Shown: positions 9,543 to 21,369, numbered from the stretch's first letter. The stretch is DNA of 64,000 nt from Arthrobacter sp. Alg241-R88 (GCF_900537115.1 NZ_UNRG01000002.1:558591-622590), one strand, 5' to 3'. Notes: a model not told the origin generated them from the letters alone. Numbers and translations: made by a program.

Positions 9543-10982
9543 CTACAGTCCACCGTTCAGGCGTGACAACAGCAGCGCTTCCGCCAGGATGGCTTTCCGG
9601 AAATCCCCCAGGTGCAGCGACTCGTTGGCGCTGTGTGCGCGGGAGTCAGGGTCCTCCACACCGGTCACCAGGATCTGGACGTCCGGATACAGCTCAGTGA
9701 GGTCGGCGATAAACGGAATGGAACCGCCGATGCCCGTCTCCACGGCCTGAACGCCCCACGCCTCCCCTAACGCCCACATCATCAGCGCTGCCGCGGCAGA
9801 AGAGGTGTCGGTCTTGAACGGATTGCCGCTCTCCCCCGGCGTGAAGGTGACTTTGGCGCCGAAGGGAGCGTGGGCCTCCACGTGCTTGCGGACGGCCTCC
9901 ATCGCTTCTTCCGGAACCTGGCCCGGTGCAAGCCGCAGGCTGAACTTGGCCCGCGCCCGGGGCAGCAGCGTGTTCGAGGCCACGTCCACGGCAGGTGCGT
10001 CAAAGCCGATAATGGACAGTGCCGGCTTGGTCCAGAGCCGCGAGGCGATGCTGCCCGAGCCGGCGAGGCGGACGCCGTCGAGCACTGAGGCATCCGACCG
10101 GTAGTCAGCCTCCGGAAATTCCACCGTCGCATTGTCGAAGGCCACGAGGCCCTGGATGGCGACGTTTCCGTCGTCGTCATGAAGGGTGGCGATCAGGCGC
10201 GACAGCAGGGTGGGCGCATCCAGCACCGGTCCCCCGAACATCCCGGAATGCACCGCGTGCTCCAGGACCTGGACTTCGATGGTTCCGTCCACCAGCCCGC
10301 GGAGGCTTGTTGTCAGGGCCGGAATGCCCACCTTCCAGTTGCTGGAATCGGCGACGACGATGACATCAGCACGGAGTAGCTCCCGGTGTGCCTCCAGGAA
10401 AGGCCGGAATGTGGGGGACCCTGCTTCCTCCTCGCCCTCGAAAAAGAACGTCACGCCGAGGCCCAGCCCGTCCCCCAGGACCTCGGAGACCACGGTGAAG
10501 GCTGCGATGTGGGCCATGATGCCGGCTTTGTCGTCCGCGGCTCCGCGGCCGTAAAGGCGCCCATCCTTCTCAACAGCCGTGAATGGTTCGGTATCCCACA
10601 GGTCCTCGTCGCCCGCGGGCTGGACGTCGTGGTGGGCGTACAGCAGGATGGTCGGCTTGCCTTCGGCCGCGGGGCGGCGGGCGACGACGGCGGGGCCGCC
10701 CAGCGTGCCGTCGGACTTGTCGCAGCCAAGGACCCGCACATCATGGAGGCCAGCCCCGCGGAGCAGTTCCGCCACGGCTTCGGCGCTGCGGTCCAGCGGC
10801 GACCGGTCGAAGCTGGGCCAGGCGATGCCCGGAATCGCGACCAGTTCCTTAAGGCGGGCCAGGGTGTCCTCAAAGGAGCGGTCGATGGCGGCCCGCAGCT
10901 CTTCCGTGCCGGGGTTTGGGTCGTGGCCGGGAGATGTGGGGCCGGCAAAGTTGTTGGGGGTGGCCGTCGGAGATGAAGTCAT
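9543..10982 (-). CDS. M20-family dipeptidase
   Basis: Zinc-dependent dipeptidase or aminoacyl hydrolase, 479 aa. The M20 metal-site motifs are visible in order: HHD (117-119) in LLYAHHDVQPAGD, Asp150/Asp151 in GRGAADDKAG, and the acidic EGEEEAGS (182-189) holding the general base. A dimerisation lid region sits in the middle third. The substrate is not determinable from sequence. It is divergent from the DUF3043 gene, sharing an 88-bp promoter region. Confidence 0.92.
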   Translation of the reverse strand: MTSSPTATPNNFAGPTSPGHDPNPGTEELRAAIDRSFEDTLARLKELVAIPGIAWPSFDRSPLDRSAEAVAELLRGAGLHDVRVLGCDKSDGTLGGPAVVARRPAAEGKPTILLYAHHDVQPAGDEDLWDTEPFTAVEKDGRLYGRGAADDKAGIMAHIAAFTVVSEVLGDGLGLGVTFFFEGEEEAGSPTFRPFLEAHRELLRADVIVVADSSNWKVGIPALTTSLRGLVDGTIEVQVLEHAVHSGMFGGPVLDAPTLLSRLIATLHDDDGNVAIQGLVAFDNATVEFPEADYRSDASVLDGVRLAGSGSIASRLWTKPALSIIGFDAPAVDVASNTLLPRARAKFSLRLAPGQVPEEAMEAVRKHVEAHAPFGAKVTFTPGESGNPFKTDTSSAAAALMMWALGEAWGVQAVETGIGGSIPFIADLTELYPDVQILVTGVEDPDSRAHSANESLHLGDFRKAILAEALLLSRLNGGL

Positions 10983-11070
10983 GGAAAAACATTACCCTCG
11001 TCACATTCAGCGCCGTGGCCGCCGCACGGCCGGGCCGGAAAGCAATGCCGCCGCAAGGTATTCTGTTCAG

Positions 11071-11673
11071 GTGTTCGGACGTAAAAAGGAAGCGCCCTCG
11101 GCGCAGGAAATAGTAGACCAGCAGGCGGCGGAAGCTGCGGCCCGCCAAAACGGCATAGCCGGCAAGGGAGCTCCCACTCCAACCCGCAAGGCCCAGGAAG
11201 CTGCACGGAAGCGCCCGTTGGTGCCGGAGGACCGCAAAGCCTCCAAAGCTGCCGAACGCCAGGCCATCCAGGACCAGCGGCTCAAAATGCGCCAGGCGCT
11301 GGACACCGGTGACGAGAAGTTCCTGCCCCTGCGGGACAAGGGTCCCCAGAAGCGGTTTGCCCGTGACTATGTGGACGCCCGGTTCAGCCTCGGTGAATAC
11401 CTGATGTTCGGCGCCCTCGTCTTTGTCCTGGTTTCCCTGGTGGTGCCTGCGTCCAGTGACCTGATGATTTACGTCCTGGGCGGTTTCTGGGTGATGTTCC
11501 TGGCCGTCTTCGTTGACGTGTTTATCCTGTCCCGCAAGCTCCGCAAGAGGTTGACCGAGAAGTTCGGCGAGGTGGAGCGGGGCACCGTTTGGTACGGCTC
11601 CATGCGTTCGCTCCAGTTCCGCAAGCTGCGGCTGCCTAAGCCGCAGGTCAAACGCGGACAATACCCCTCCTAG
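11071..11673 (+). CDS. DUF3043 membrane protein
   Basis: Conserved actinobacterial protein of unknown function, 200 aa. The N-terminal half is charged and likely cytoplasmic (FGRKKEAPSAQEI, then Lys/Arg/Glu-rich). Two adjacent hydrophobic helices (about 110-130 and 133-155) follow, then a basic C-terminal tail. The GTG at 11071 is chosen because the family starts with FGRKK; the frame stays open far upstream but that part is antisense to the dipeptidase gene. The function is not known. Confidence 0.88.
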   Translation: MFGRKKEAPSAQEIVDQQAAEAAARQNGIAGKGAPTPTRKAQEAARKRPLVPEDRKASKAAERQAIQDQRLKMRQALDTGDEKFLPLRDKGPQKRFARDYVDARFSLGEYLMFGALVFVLVSLVVPASSDLMIYVLGGFWVMFLAVFVDVFILSRKLRKRLTEKFGEVERGTVWYGSMRSLQFRKLRLPKPQVKRGQYPS

Positions 11674-11704
11674 CCTGGTTCCCTGCGTCCTCCCATTCAA
11701 CAGA

Positions 11705-11743
11705 CAACGAAGCCCCGGCGGAATTTCCGCCGGGGCTTCGTTG
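11705..11743. terminator. Terminator between convergent DUF3043 gene and pyrD
   Basis: 18-bp inverted repeat beginning CAACGAAGCCCCGGCGG with a 3-base loop. The GC-rich core and flanking AAC/GTT suit both strands; it sits between two gene ends. Confidence 0.85.
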
Positions 11744-11803
11744 CAACCAGAGGTACTGGCTCGCTGTCAGGTGCGGTAGCTGCCGCTTCAGCGCATCGAC
11801 GCG

Positions 11804-12874
11804 CTAGGACCGCCGGTTCTTCGCCAGTTGGCGGTTGATGCGCGCTGCCCAGAAGGGCCCTTCGTAGAGGAAAGCCGTATAACCCTGGACCAGGGTGGCC
11901 CCCGCGTCCAACCGGTCCTGGACGTCCTGCGCCGTTTCTACGCCGCCAACGGCCACGAGTGTCAGGGCGTCACCGGTGATCTGCTTGAGCCGGCGCAGCA
12001 CTTCCAGGGAACGCTGCTTGAGCGGAGCGCCGGAAAGCCCGCCGGCACCGCACTTTTCCACCAGGTCTGCAGGGGACGCCAGGCCTGTCCTGGCGATAGT
12101 GGTGTTGGTGGCAATGATGCCGTCCAGCTTCAGGTCCAGGGCAAGGCGTGCGACGTCGTCGATGTCCTCGTCGCTCAGGTCCGGGGCGATTTTCACCAGC
12201 AGGGGAACATGGCGGCCTGCTGCACGGTCGGCTTCTGCGCCGACGGCGGTCAGCAGCGGCCGGAGGCTTTCCACGTCCTGCAGGAGCCGAAGGCCGGGGG
12301 TGTTGGGCGAACTGACGTTGACCACCAGATAGTCCGCGGCGGGCGCAAGGCTGCGGGCACTGGCCAGGTAGTCATCCACAGCATCAGCCAGTTCAACAGC
12401 CTTGGTCTTGCCGATGTTGACTCCGATGACGGGGCGCACCGCAGGGTGCCTGCGCTGGAGTGCGGCACGGGCGGCCTTAAGCCGCGGGGCGACGGCGGTG
12501 GCGCCGTCGTTATTAAATCCCATCCTGTTGATTACGGCACGGTCCTCTACCAGGCGGAAGAGGCGAGGCTTTTCGTTGCCCGGCTGGGCCTGGCCGGTAA
12601 TGGTGCCCACTTCAACGTGGCCGAACCCAAGCTGGCTCAGTGCCTCAATGCCATGGCCTTCCTTGTCGAATCCGGCGGCAAGGCCGAAGGGCGAGGGAAA
12701 AGTGACGCCGAAGGCGGTGGTCTGCAGCGACGGTGCCGGGGCCGTCAGTTTCTCCAGTACGTTCCCCGCGCCGGACCGATGTGCCAGCCGGATGGCCTTG
12801 AACCCTATTTTGTGGGCGCGCTCGGCGTCCATCCATGAAAAGGCCAGCCTGAAGAATGTGGGATAAACGCGCAT
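11804..12874 (-). CDS. pyrD: Dihydroorotate dehydrogenase (quinone), class 2
   Basis: Fourth step of pyrimidine synthesis: oxidises dihydroorotate to orotate and passes electrons to the quinone pool at the membrane. 356 aa. The N-terminal membrane-associating helix pair ([21 protein letters not shown]) is diagnostic of class 2. FMN and substrate motifs include [26 protein letters not shown] (catalytic Ser region) and GGVETAQD. The frame stays open 60 codons upstream, but family alignment places the start at 12874. The window also holds pyrF about 51 kb away, so the pathway is scattered. Confidence 0.96.
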   Translation of the reverse strand: MRVYPTFFRLAFSWMDAERAHKIGFKAIRLAHRSGAGNVLEKLTAPAPSLQTTAFGVTFPSPFGLAAGFDKEGHGIEALSQLGFGHVEVGTITGQAQPGNEKPRLFRLVEDRAVINRMGFNNDGATAVAPRLKAARAALQRRHPAVRPVIGVNIGKTKAVELADAVDDYLASARSLAPAADYLVVNVSSPNTPGLRLLQDVESLRPLLTAVGAEADRAAGRHVPLLVKIAPDLSDEDIDDVARLALDLKLDGIIATNTTIARTGLASPADLVEKCGAGGLSGAPLKQRSLEVLRRLKQITGDALTLVAVGGVETAQDVQDRLDAGATLVQGYTAFLYEGPFWAARINRQLAKNRRS

Positions 12875-12965
12875 GCCTCCAGTCTTCCGCCTTGGCGGGC
12901 CCACACCAAAATGAGCACGGACCAAAATGACGCGGGCCGGCCAAACGGCGGAATAGCATAAAGCC

Positions 12966-13964
12966 ATGGAATGGCAGCGGGACATTTTGGGCGAAGAATT
13001 CGAGTCCCATGCCTTCACAGCCGCCGGACCGGACGGTGTGGAGCGGACCGCCACCCTGGTGCGGTTCCGCCCTGCCGTAACTGGCGTCCTCCCCTCGACG
13101 GGCCACGGCAGGGCCGTCCTTTTCCTGCACGGCTGGAGCGACTATTTCTTCAATGTGGATCTTGCCCGCTTCTGGTCTTCGGCCGGCTATGACTTCTACG
13201 CTCTGGACATGCATAACCACGGCCGGAGCCTGCGTCCGGAGACTCCGGGCGGTTACGTCTCGGACCTCGCCGACTATGACGCCGAGATTGAGATGGCGTG
13301 CCGCCTGATCAGCCAGGAGGGGGTTAACCGGCCGCTGACCCTGATGGGGCATTCAACGGGAGGGCTGGTGGCGGCGCTGTGGGCCAGCAGGCATCCCGAA
13401 GCGGTCTCGCAGCTCATCCTCAACAGCCCATGGCTGGAGATGCATGGAAGTGCGCTGGTGCGGCGCGCGGCGTCAAGCATGGTGGGACCTGTTGCCCGCT
13501 TCCGGCCGGAGGCTGTGCTCAGGCTTCCGGAGCGCGGCTTCTACTGGCGGACCATCAGCAGTTCTGCGGACGGGGAATGGTCCCTGGATGACCGCTACCG
13601 GCCGCCCATGGCTTTCCCGGTGCGCGCCGGTTGGCTCAGTGCGGTACTTGCCGGCCACACCAAGGTAGCGCGCGGGCTCAACATCGAGGTTCCCATCCTG
13701 GTGCTGTTATCCCGGGGCAGCGCGAACGGACTCTTCTGGTCGGAAGAGATGCGGCGGACGGACGCCGTGCTGGACGTCAACGTTATTGCTGCCCGCGCCC
13801 TCACCCTGGGCCGCACGGTGACGGTGGAACGGATTGAGGGCGCACTTCATGACGTGTTCCTCTCCCCCGCCGCTGTGCGAGCGGACGCCTACGCGCGGCT
13901 GTCGCGCTGGCTCCGTGCCTACGGCGACCTGGCAGACGTAGAAGAGGGCCCGGGACAGCCCTGA
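12966..13964 (+). CDS. Alpha/beta hydrolase (serine aminopeptidase S33 / lysophospholipase-like)
   Basis: 332-aa soluble alpha/beta-fold hydrolase. The oxyanion-side motif [10 protein letters not shown] (about 53-62), the nucleophile elbow GHSTGG with Ser130, and a late His in GALHDVF complete a plausible catalytic triad. The pattern resembles Hydrolase_4 monoglyceride lipase-like proteins. The substrate is unknown. It is divergent from pyrD (91-bp gap) and convergent with uppS (18 bp), apparently monocistronic. Confidence 0.85.
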   Translation: MEWQRDILGEEFESHAFTAAGPDGVERTATLVRFRPAVTGVLPSTGHGRAVLFLHGWSDYFFNVDLARFWSSAGYDFYALDMHNHGRSLRPETPGGYVSDLADYDAEIEMACRLISQEGVNRPLTLMGHSTGGLVAALWASRHPEAVSQLILNSPWLEMHGSALVRRAASSMVGPVARFRPEAVLRLPERGFYWRTISSSADGEWSLDDRYRPPMAFPVRAGWLSAVLAGHTKVARGLNIEVPILVLLSRGSANGLFWSEEMRRTDAVLDVNVIAARALTLGRTVTVERIEGALHDVFLSPAAVRADAYARLSRWLRAYGDLADVEEGPGQP

Positions 13965-13982
13965 CCGACTTTTCTTGACGGG

Positions 13983-14825
13983 CTACTGAGCCGGGCCCGC
14001 TCCGTCGACAGGGCGGGCTGCGTCCACTGCACCACCGTACCGGCGGTCCCGGCGGGCGTACTCTTCCACGGCAGCCCACAGCGTCCGGCGGTCGACGTCG
14101 GGCCACAGGGTGTCCATAAAGACGAACTCTGCGTAAGCGGACTGCCACAGCAGGAAGTTGGACAGCCGCTGCTCCCCTGAGCTGCGCAGGAACAGGTCCA
14201 CGTCCGGGAGGTCCGGCTCGTCAAGGTACTTCTGGATGGTGCGCTCTGTGATGGCACCGGGCTTGAGCCTGCCGGCCGCGACTTCCGCGGCAATGGCGGA
14301 CACGGCATCCGTGATCTCCGCCCGGCCGCCGTAGTTAACACACATGGTCAACGTGCAGGTGCTGTTCCCTGCAGTGAACTCCTCGGCTTCTTCAAGTTCC
14401 CGGATGACGGACCCCCAGAGCCGGGGCCGCCGGCCGGACCACCGCACCCGCACGCCCCATTCGTCGAGCTGGTTCCGTTGCCTCCGAAGCACATCCTTGT
14501 TAAATCCCATCAGGAAGCGCACTTCCTCCGGGGAGCGGCGCCAGTTCTCCGTGGAAAAGGCGTAGACACTGACGTACTCGATGCCCAGCTCAATGGCCCC
14601 TGCCATAACATCCAGCAGGGCGGGTTCGCCGGCCTTATGGCCTTCTATCCTGGGCAGTCCCCGCTGGTTCGCCCACCGGCCGTTGCCGTCCATCACGATG
14701 GCGACATGCCGGGGAATGAATTCTGCCGGGATGGACGGCGCAAGCGCGCCCGAGGGATGCGGGTACGGGGCAACCACGGGGTGGCTCCGCTGAGGAGACG
14801 CGTTGTTCTTTTTTCCCAGGGCCAC
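13983..14825 (-). CDS. uppS: Isoprenyl transferase (cis-prenyl / undecaprenyl diphosphate synthase family)
   Basis: Condenses IPP onto an allylic diphosphate to make the polyprenyl lipid carrier for cell-wall synthesis. 280 aa. Motifs: [10 protein letters not shown] with the catalytic Asp46, GHKAG, and the late [15 protein letters not shown] segment followed by [11 protein letters not shown]. An N-terminal extension of about 38 residues is typical of actinobacterial homologues. It starts 2 bp after the recO stop, so the two are coupled, a common actinobacterial recO-uppS pair. Confidence 0.96.
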   Translation of the reverse strand: MALGKKNNASPQRSHPVVAPYPHPSGALAPSIPAEFIPRHVAIVMDGNGRWANQRGLPRIEGHKAGEPALLDVMAGAIELGIEYVSVYAFSTENWRRSPEEVRFLMGFNKDVLRRQRNQLDEWGVRVRWSGRRPRLWGSVIRELEEAEEFTAGNSTCTLTMCVNYGGRAEITDAVSAIAAEVAAGRLKPGAITERTIQKYLDEPDLPDVDLFLRSSGEQRLSNFLLWQSAYAEFVFMDTLWPDVDRRTLWAAVEEYARRDRRYGGAVDAARPVDGAGPAQ

Positions 14826-14827
14826 TG

Positions 14828-15580
14828 TCAGCTGCGCTCCACATGTTTGAGGGACTTCAGTACTCGTTCAAGATGCCATTGCAGGTAGGCGGCCACAAGG
14901 CCGGCGGCTTCCTTGCGGTGCACGGGCAGGGAGCTGTCAGCAGTGGCCCAGTCTCCCGTCAGCAGCGCCGCGAGCAGCACCACCGTTTCCGGCGCCGGCG
15001 CAGGCGACCCCGGCGGCCGGCAGCCATTGCAGATCATACCGCCCACGGGTGCGGAGAAAGCGCTGTGCGGGCCAGGAAGCCCGCAACGGGCGCAGTCCGT
15101 GAAGCTGGGCGCCCAGCCGCCGGTGGCCAGTGCCCGGAGCAGGTAGGAGTCCAGGATCAGCCCGGCGGCATGCTCGTTCCGGCTCAGTGAGGCAAGGGCT
15201 CCGACCAGCAGGTTGTACTGGGCGGTTCCGGATTCGCCGTCGACGTCGGTGAGCTTTTCCGCGGTTTCCGTCATGGCGGCAGCTACGGTGTAGCGGCCGT
15301 AGTCTGCGGCGATGCTTCCGCCGTAGGCCCCCTTGGCCACGGCCTGGGTCACGATGTCCAGCGACTTTCCGGACACGAGCTGCAGGTCCGCCACCATAAA
15401 CGGCTCGAGGCGCGCGCCGAACCGGCTGCTGGTCCGCCGGACTCCTTTGGCCACAGCCCGCACCTGTCCGTGGTGCTTCGTCAGCAACGTGATGATGCGG
15501 TCCGCCTCGCCCAGTTTGTGGGTACGGAGCACGACGGCGTCGTCCCGGTACGCGCGGGAGGCGAAAGAGTGTTGGGCCAC
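14828..15580 (-). CDS. recO: DNA repair protein RecO
   Basis: RecFOR-pathway mediator that loads RecA onto SSB-coated DNA. 250 aa. An N-terminal OB fold (about 10-80, [18 protein letters not shown]) is followed by a helical domain with a zinc-type cysteine set, CARCGLPG...CNGC (about 150-175). GTG at 15580 is preferred: the family begins at the Ser/Phe-rich segment before YRDDAVVL, and AAAGG precedes it; the upstream part of the frame overlaps the leuA terminator. It lies downstream of leuA and upstream of uppS. Confidence 0.93.
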   Translation of the reverse strand: MAQHSFASRAYRDDAVVLRTHKLGEADRIITLLTKHHGQVRAVAKGVRRTSSRFGARLEPFMVADLQLVSGKSLDIVTQAVAKGAYGGSIAADYGRYTVAAAMTETAEKLTDVDGESGTAQYNLLVGALASLSRNEHAAGLILDSYLLRALATGGWAPSFTDCARCGLPGPHSAFSAPVGGMICNGCRPPGSPAPAPETVVLLAALLTGDWATADSSLPVHRKEAAGLVAAYLQWHLERVLKSLKHVERS

Positions 15581-15633
15581 GCCTTTATCTTCCCATCCTT
15601 TGCGGGCACTCCCTTCCGGGCACCCAGGGGGCA

Positions 15634-15670
15634 CCGTTGTGCCGCCGGGGTTTCCCCGGCGGCACAACGG
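15634..15670 (-). terminator. Strong hairpin after leuA
   Basis: Perfect 17-bp inverted repeat CCGTTGTGCCGCCGGGG / CCCCGGCGGCACAACGG with a TTT loop, 9 bp beyond the leuA stop. It has no clear U-run on either strand, but its stability and position suggest termination between leuA and recO. Confidence 0.7.
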
Positions 15671-15678
15671 CCCGCGCG

Positions 15679-17499
<1,821 letters not shown>

Positions 17500-17556
17500 C
17501 TAGATCGCGTCTGAGGCCTCGCCGCGGCAGCTAAGAAGAAGAAGCTCTGCACGCAC
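17500..17556 (-). CDS. leuA leader peptide with four tandem Leu codons
   Basis: An 18-aa ORF, MRAELLLLSCRGEASDAI, reads GTG CGT GCA GAG CTT CTT CTT CTT ... ATC TAG and ends 81 bp before the leuA start. Four consecutive Leu codons at positions 5-8 are the signature of a leucine-responsive leader; leaders of this kind upstream of actinobacterial leuA have been predicted by comparative genomics. No Shine-Dalgarno precedes it; instead TACTCT ends six bases before the GTG, so the transcript probably begins at the start codon. No intrinsic terminator is obvious between leader and leuA, so control may act on translation. Confidence 0.75.
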   Translation of the reverse strand: MRAELLLLSCRGEASDAI

Positions 17557-17562
17557 CTTTTG

Positions 17563-17568
17563 AGAGTA
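17563..17568 (-). promoter_or_regulatory. Candidate -10 box of the leuA leader transcript
   Basis: On the minus strand TACTCT (TANNNT type) is followed by six bases, CAAAAG, and then the leader GTG, the exact spacing that makes the start codon the +1 site. No good -35 is visible, as is common in actinobacteria. Confidence 0.5.
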
Positions 17569-17667
17569 ACACGGGTGCGTAAGATGAAAGGGCACTACCG
17601 TCCGTTACGTCCACTATGCAGACGCGGACCGGTATACGCCGGCGCCGGTCAGCAAAAAGGAGCTTCA

Positions 17668-19620
17668 GTGCCCATTTCGGGGATCGACCTGTCCACCTTT
17701 GATAACACCGTCCGGCCGCAGGATGACCTCTACCAGCACGTTAACGGTGCGTGGCTGAAGGCTACCGAAATCCCCGATGACCGGCCCCTGGAAGGCACGT
17801 TCACCGCCTTGCGGGACGGGTCCGAGATTGCTGTCCGCGACATCATCGAGGAAGCAGCGGCCAAGGGCGGGGCCGCCAGCGGCATCGAGCAGAAGGTCGG
17901 GGACCTTTACAACAGCTTCATGGACGAAGCTGCTGTAGAAGCCAAGGGCATGGAACCGATCCGCCAGAGGCTCGCCGAGGTGTTTGCCACCACCTCCGTG
18001 GCAGACCTGGTCTCCCTGGCGGGCCGGTTGTTCCGGGCCGATGTGGGTGGGCTGTTCTACATCTACCCGGCTCCGGACGCAGGCAATCCCGACCGGGTCC
18101 TCCTGTACGTTGGCCAGGGCGGTCTCGGATTGCCCGACGAATCGTATTACCGGGAAGAGAAGTTCGCCCCCATGGTCTCCGCCTACGGCGCGCATGTGAA
18201 GACGATGCTTGACCTGGCCGGCGTTCCGGATGCGAACAGCGCGTCCGGGCGGGTGGTTGCCCTCGAGACCAAGCTGGCATCCCATCATTGGGACAACGTC
18301 ACCCTTCGGGATCCGCAAAAGACCTACAACCTGAAGTCGGCGGACGAGGCATCCGTCATGTTCCCGCTGCTCACCACCTGGTTCGATGCCGCGGGCATCG
18401 ACGAGGAGAAGCGGCAGGAAATTGTGGTCAGCACCCCTCCGTTCTTCGACGGCGCCGCAGGCCTTCTCGAGAGCGAACCGCTGGCCCACTGGCAGGAATG
18501 GCTGGCCATGCGGGTTGTCAGCGCCGCGGCGCCCTACCTGTCCTCTGCTTTTGTTGATGCCAACTTCGCCTTCTATGGAACCACCATCAGCGGCACCCCC
18601 CGGAACAAGGACCGATGGAAGCGCGGCGTGGGCGTTGTGGAAGGCGGCCTCGGCGAAGCCGTGGGGCAGATCTATGTGGCGCGGCACTTTCCGGAAACGC
18701 ACAAGGCCCGTATGCAGACGCTGGTCGCCAACCTGATCAAGGCCTACCGCCAAAGCATTACCGCCGTGGGCTGGATGGGTGAGGACACCAAGGCCGAGGC
18801 GCTGCGGAAGCTGGAAGGGTTCCGGGCGAAGATCGGCTATCCGGAAGAGTGGATCGACTACTCAGCCGTGGAGATTGATCCGGCTGATCTGCTGGGCAAC
18901 GTGGAACGGGCACACAACGCCGACGTCGACCGGCACCTTGATGAGGTGGGCAAGCCGGTGGACCGCAACAAATGGCTGATGACCCCCCAAACAGTCAACG
19001 CCTACTACCACCCGATGATGAACGAGATCGTTTTCCCGGCGGCGATCCTGCAGCCGCCGTTCTTCACCTCCGACGCTGACGACGCCGTGAACTACGGCGG
19101 TATCGGCGCGGTGATCGGGCACGAAATCGGCCACGGCTTCGACGACCAGGGGTCACAGTTCGACGGCGGCGGTGCACTGCGGAACTGGTGGACCGACGAG
19201 GACCGCCAGGCCTTCGAAAAGCTCACGGCCAAACTGGTGGCGCAATACGATGCACTTTCCCCGTACGCAGCACCGGGACATAACGTCAACGGGCGCCTCA
19301 CCCTCGGGGAAAACATCGGCGACCTCGCCGGACTGGCCATTGCCTACAAGGCCTACCTGATCAGCCTCGATGGAAAGGAGCCGCAGGTCCTGGACGGCCT
19401 CACCGGGCACCAGCGCTTCTTCGCATCATGGGCAGCAGGATGGCGGCAGGTGATCCGGAGCGAAGAAGCCATCCGCAGGCTGGCAACGGACCCGCATTCG
19501 CCCAACGAGTTCCGGACCAACGCCATTGCGAAGAACCTCGACGCCTTCCACGAAGCCTTTGAAGTCTCTGACCAGGACGGCATGTGGATGTCACCGGAAG
19601 AACGCGTCAGCATCTGGTAG
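17668..19620 (+). CDS. pepO: M13-family zinc metallopeptidase (PepO-like)
   Basis: Neprilysin-type oligopeptidase, 650 aa, with no signal peptide, so probably cytoplasmic. The zinc motif is HEIGH at 485-489 and the third ligand is Glu548 in ENIGDLAG; NAYYHPMMNEIVFPAAIL lies just upstream, as expected of the family. GTG at 17668 has AAAAGGAG six bases upstream, a far better start than the GTG at 17560. It is divergent from leuA and ends in a good terminator; it interrupts what is otherwise an era-leuA-recO-uppS minus-strand run. Confidence 0.95.
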   Translation: MPISGIDLSTFDNTVRPQDDLYQHVNGAWLKATEIPDDRPLEGTFTALRDGSEIAVRDIIEEAAAKGGAASGIEQKVGDLYNSFMDEAAVEAKGMEPIRQRLAEVFATTSVADLVSLAGRLFRADVGGLFYIYPAPDAGNPDRVLLYVGQGGLGLPDESYYREEKFAPMVSAYGAHVKTMLDLAGVPDANSASGRVVALETKLASHHWDNVTLRDPQKTYNLKSADEASVMFPLLTTWFDAAGIDEEKRQEIVVSTPPFFDGAAGLLESEPLAHWQEWLAMRVVSAAAPYLSSAFVDANFAFYGTTISGTPRNKDRWKRGVGVVEGGLGEAVGQIYVARHFPETHKARMQTLVANLIKAYRQSITAVGWMGEDTKAEALRKLEGFRAKIGYPEEWIDYSAVEIDPADLLGNVERAHNADVDRHLDEVGKPVDRNKWLMTPQTVNAYYHPMMNEIVFPAAILQPPFFTSDADDAVNYGGIGAVIGHEIGHGFDDQGSQFDGGGALRNWWTDEDRQAFEKLTAKLVAQYDALSPYAAPGHNVNGRLTLGENIGDLAGLAIAYKAYLISLDGKEPQVLDGLTGHQRFFASWAAGWRQVIRSEEAIRRLATDPHSPNEFRTNAIAKNLDAFHEAFEVSDQDGMWMSPEERVSIW

Positions 19621-19625
19621 CAAAC

Positions 19626-19659
19626 AAAAAACGGGGCTCGCCGAGCGGGCCCCGTTTTT
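19626..19659 (+). terminator. Terminator after pepO
   Basis: A-run, GC-rich stem (AAAACGGGG / CCCCGTTTTT with an inner CTCG/CGAG pair) and T-run, immediately after the pepO stop; it may also serve the convergent LCP gene. Confidence 0.85.
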
Positions 19660-19698
19660 CTGTCCTCGGCGGCTTGCGGCCAACCTGCCCGTGCCCTG

Positions 19699-21273
19699 CT
19701 AACCCTCGACTATCAGCATGGGGTTGGCCTGCTGGCAGAGGGTGTCCCCGGCAGTCTGGTTGACGATGTTCTCCGGCAGCGCAGCCGGCGCGCCGTATGT
19801 GGCACCGGAAGTGAAATCGGTGCCCAGGTAGACCTGGACGCCGGACACTGCCGGGGCAGGCAGCACTTGCGCCGCGGGGATTCCGAGCAGCACCGCAACG
19901 TCAGCAGCTACGTCCGCATAGCCGGTGCCATAGTAGACAACTGACTGTTCCACGGCAGTTGCCTCGAATTGTCCGGCCTGGGTGAATCCGCCGCCGATGA
20001 GGGCCTGGACTATTTCCTGTGCGCGCCCTGGCACGCCGGTGCCGTTGGCTACGGTGACCGGCTGAAGCGCCTTGTCATAGGCCGGCACCGGAGGAGCCGT
20101 TTCACTTGGAGCCGCCGTAGGCGGAGCAGTGGTTTCCGTGGGCGCAGGTGTGGGCGGCGCTGTGGGGTCGGTCAGGTCGATATCCTGACGCAGCGCGGAG
20201 AACAGCTGGGACCCGGCGGGCTCGGCGATCTGCAGCCTGTTTGGATCCAGAAAGGCGGGCGTGGTGGGAACGGCCACGAACGCAACTTTGCTGATGTCGA
20301 TGTCCTTGAGCCGGTTGCCGATGGTCAACAGGCTGGGAACTGAAGCCAGGCCCTCGTCGACGGTCAGGTTCTGGGTGACGACGTCAGCGATCTTCAGCAT
20401 TTTGCCGGGGTCGGAGAGGGTGCCTTCATCCTTGATTTTCCGGGTGAGCGAGGACAGGAACCCCTGCTGGGCCTTGATGCGGCCAAGGTCGCCGCCGTCG
20501 GCAAACGCGTGGCGGGTCCGCAGGAAGGCGAGGGCCATTTCACCCTGAACCGCGGAGGTGCCCTTCGGGAGCCGGAGCCGGGAATCGGGGTCAAAGACGG
20601 CGTCACTGATGCATACGTCCACGCCGCCCACGGCGTTGGACAGTTCCTTCACCGCGTTGAAGTCCGCCATCATGAAGTGGTCAACTTCCAGGCCGGTGAT
20701 CCGGTTGACCGTGTCCACGGCGCAGCCGATGCCCGCCTCGGCCATGGCTTCATTGATCATCACACCGCTGCGGGCGGGATAGGTCTGGTTGGTTTCCTCG
20801 TCCTTGCACTGAGGAATGTCAACCAGCAGGTCGCGGGGAAAGCTGATGACGCTGACACGCTTGTTGTCCTCGGAAATGTCCATCAGCATCATGACGTCTG
20901 ACTTGCCGTAGCCCCGTGAATCATCCGCCGTGCCATACTCGGCGTTCTTGCCGTCCCGGGTGTCTGAGCCAAGGACCAGGATCTGCATCCGCCCGGTGGC
21001 GTCGCTCACCGATCCGTTACTTCCGCCCCCGGCATTCAGTGGTGCCTTGGAAATGTTGCCTTGGAGGCGGAGAAACCAGAATCCTGCGAACGCGAGGGCA
21101 CCCACGAGGGCCACCGACAGCACGCCCGTCGTGATCTTGAGCCACAGCGGCATCCCGCGTACGGGGCCAAGGTGGCGGGCGGCTCCAACGGTGCCATCAT
21201 CCGCGTGCCGGGACACTGGTCCCCTTGCTGACACGTCAGCTCCGTTTTCGCGCTTGTCGCGGCCTCGCCCCAC
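19699..21273 (-). CDS. LytR-CpsA-Psr (LCP) family cell-wall ligase with LytR_C domain
   Basis: Membrane-anchored phosphotransferase expected to attach glycopolymers such as teichoic acid or arabinogalactan-like polymers to peptidoglycan. 524 aa. A cytoplasmic N-terminus and one membrane helix (about 44-69) precede the extracytoplasmic LCP domain (about 95-265), with the conserved Asp in LVLGSDTRDG and Arg in SFPRDLLVDIP. A Pro/Thr linker follows (about 385-410), then a LytR C-terminal domain. It is monocistronic and convergent with pepO. Confidence 0.93.
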   Translation of the reverse strand: MGRGRDKRENGADVSARGPVSRHADDGTVGAARHLGPVRGMPLWLKITTGVLSVALVGALAFAGFWFLRLQGNISKAPLNAGGGSNGSVSDATGRMQILVLGSDTRDGKNAEYGTADDSRGYGKSDVMMLMDISEDNKRVSVISFPRDLLVDIPQCKDEETNQTYPARSGVMINEAMAEAGIGCAVDTVNRITGLEVDHFMMADFNAVKELSNAVGGVDVCISDAVFDPDSRLRLPKGTSAVQGEMALAFLRTRHAFADGGDLGRIKAQQGFLSSLTRKIKDEGTLSDPGKMLKIADVVTQNLTVDEGLASVPSLLTIGNRLKDIDISKVAFVAVPTTPAFLDPNRLQIAEPAGSQLFSALRQDIDLTDPTAPPTPAPTETTAPPTAAPSETAPPVPAYDKALQPVTVANGTGVPGRAQEIVQALIGGGFTQAGQFEATAVEQSVVYYGTGYADVAADVAVLLGIPAAQVLPAPAVSGVQVYLGTDFTSGATYGAPAALPENIVNQTAGDTLCQQANPMLIVEG

Positions 21274-21369
21274 GTGGTGAACCTTCCTCTAGATTCTGAA
21301 TCCGGTCCATTTTAGTGGTCCAGGCTGGGAAATTCCCGGACGGCCCCCCGGCCGCACGTATTAAAGCGG

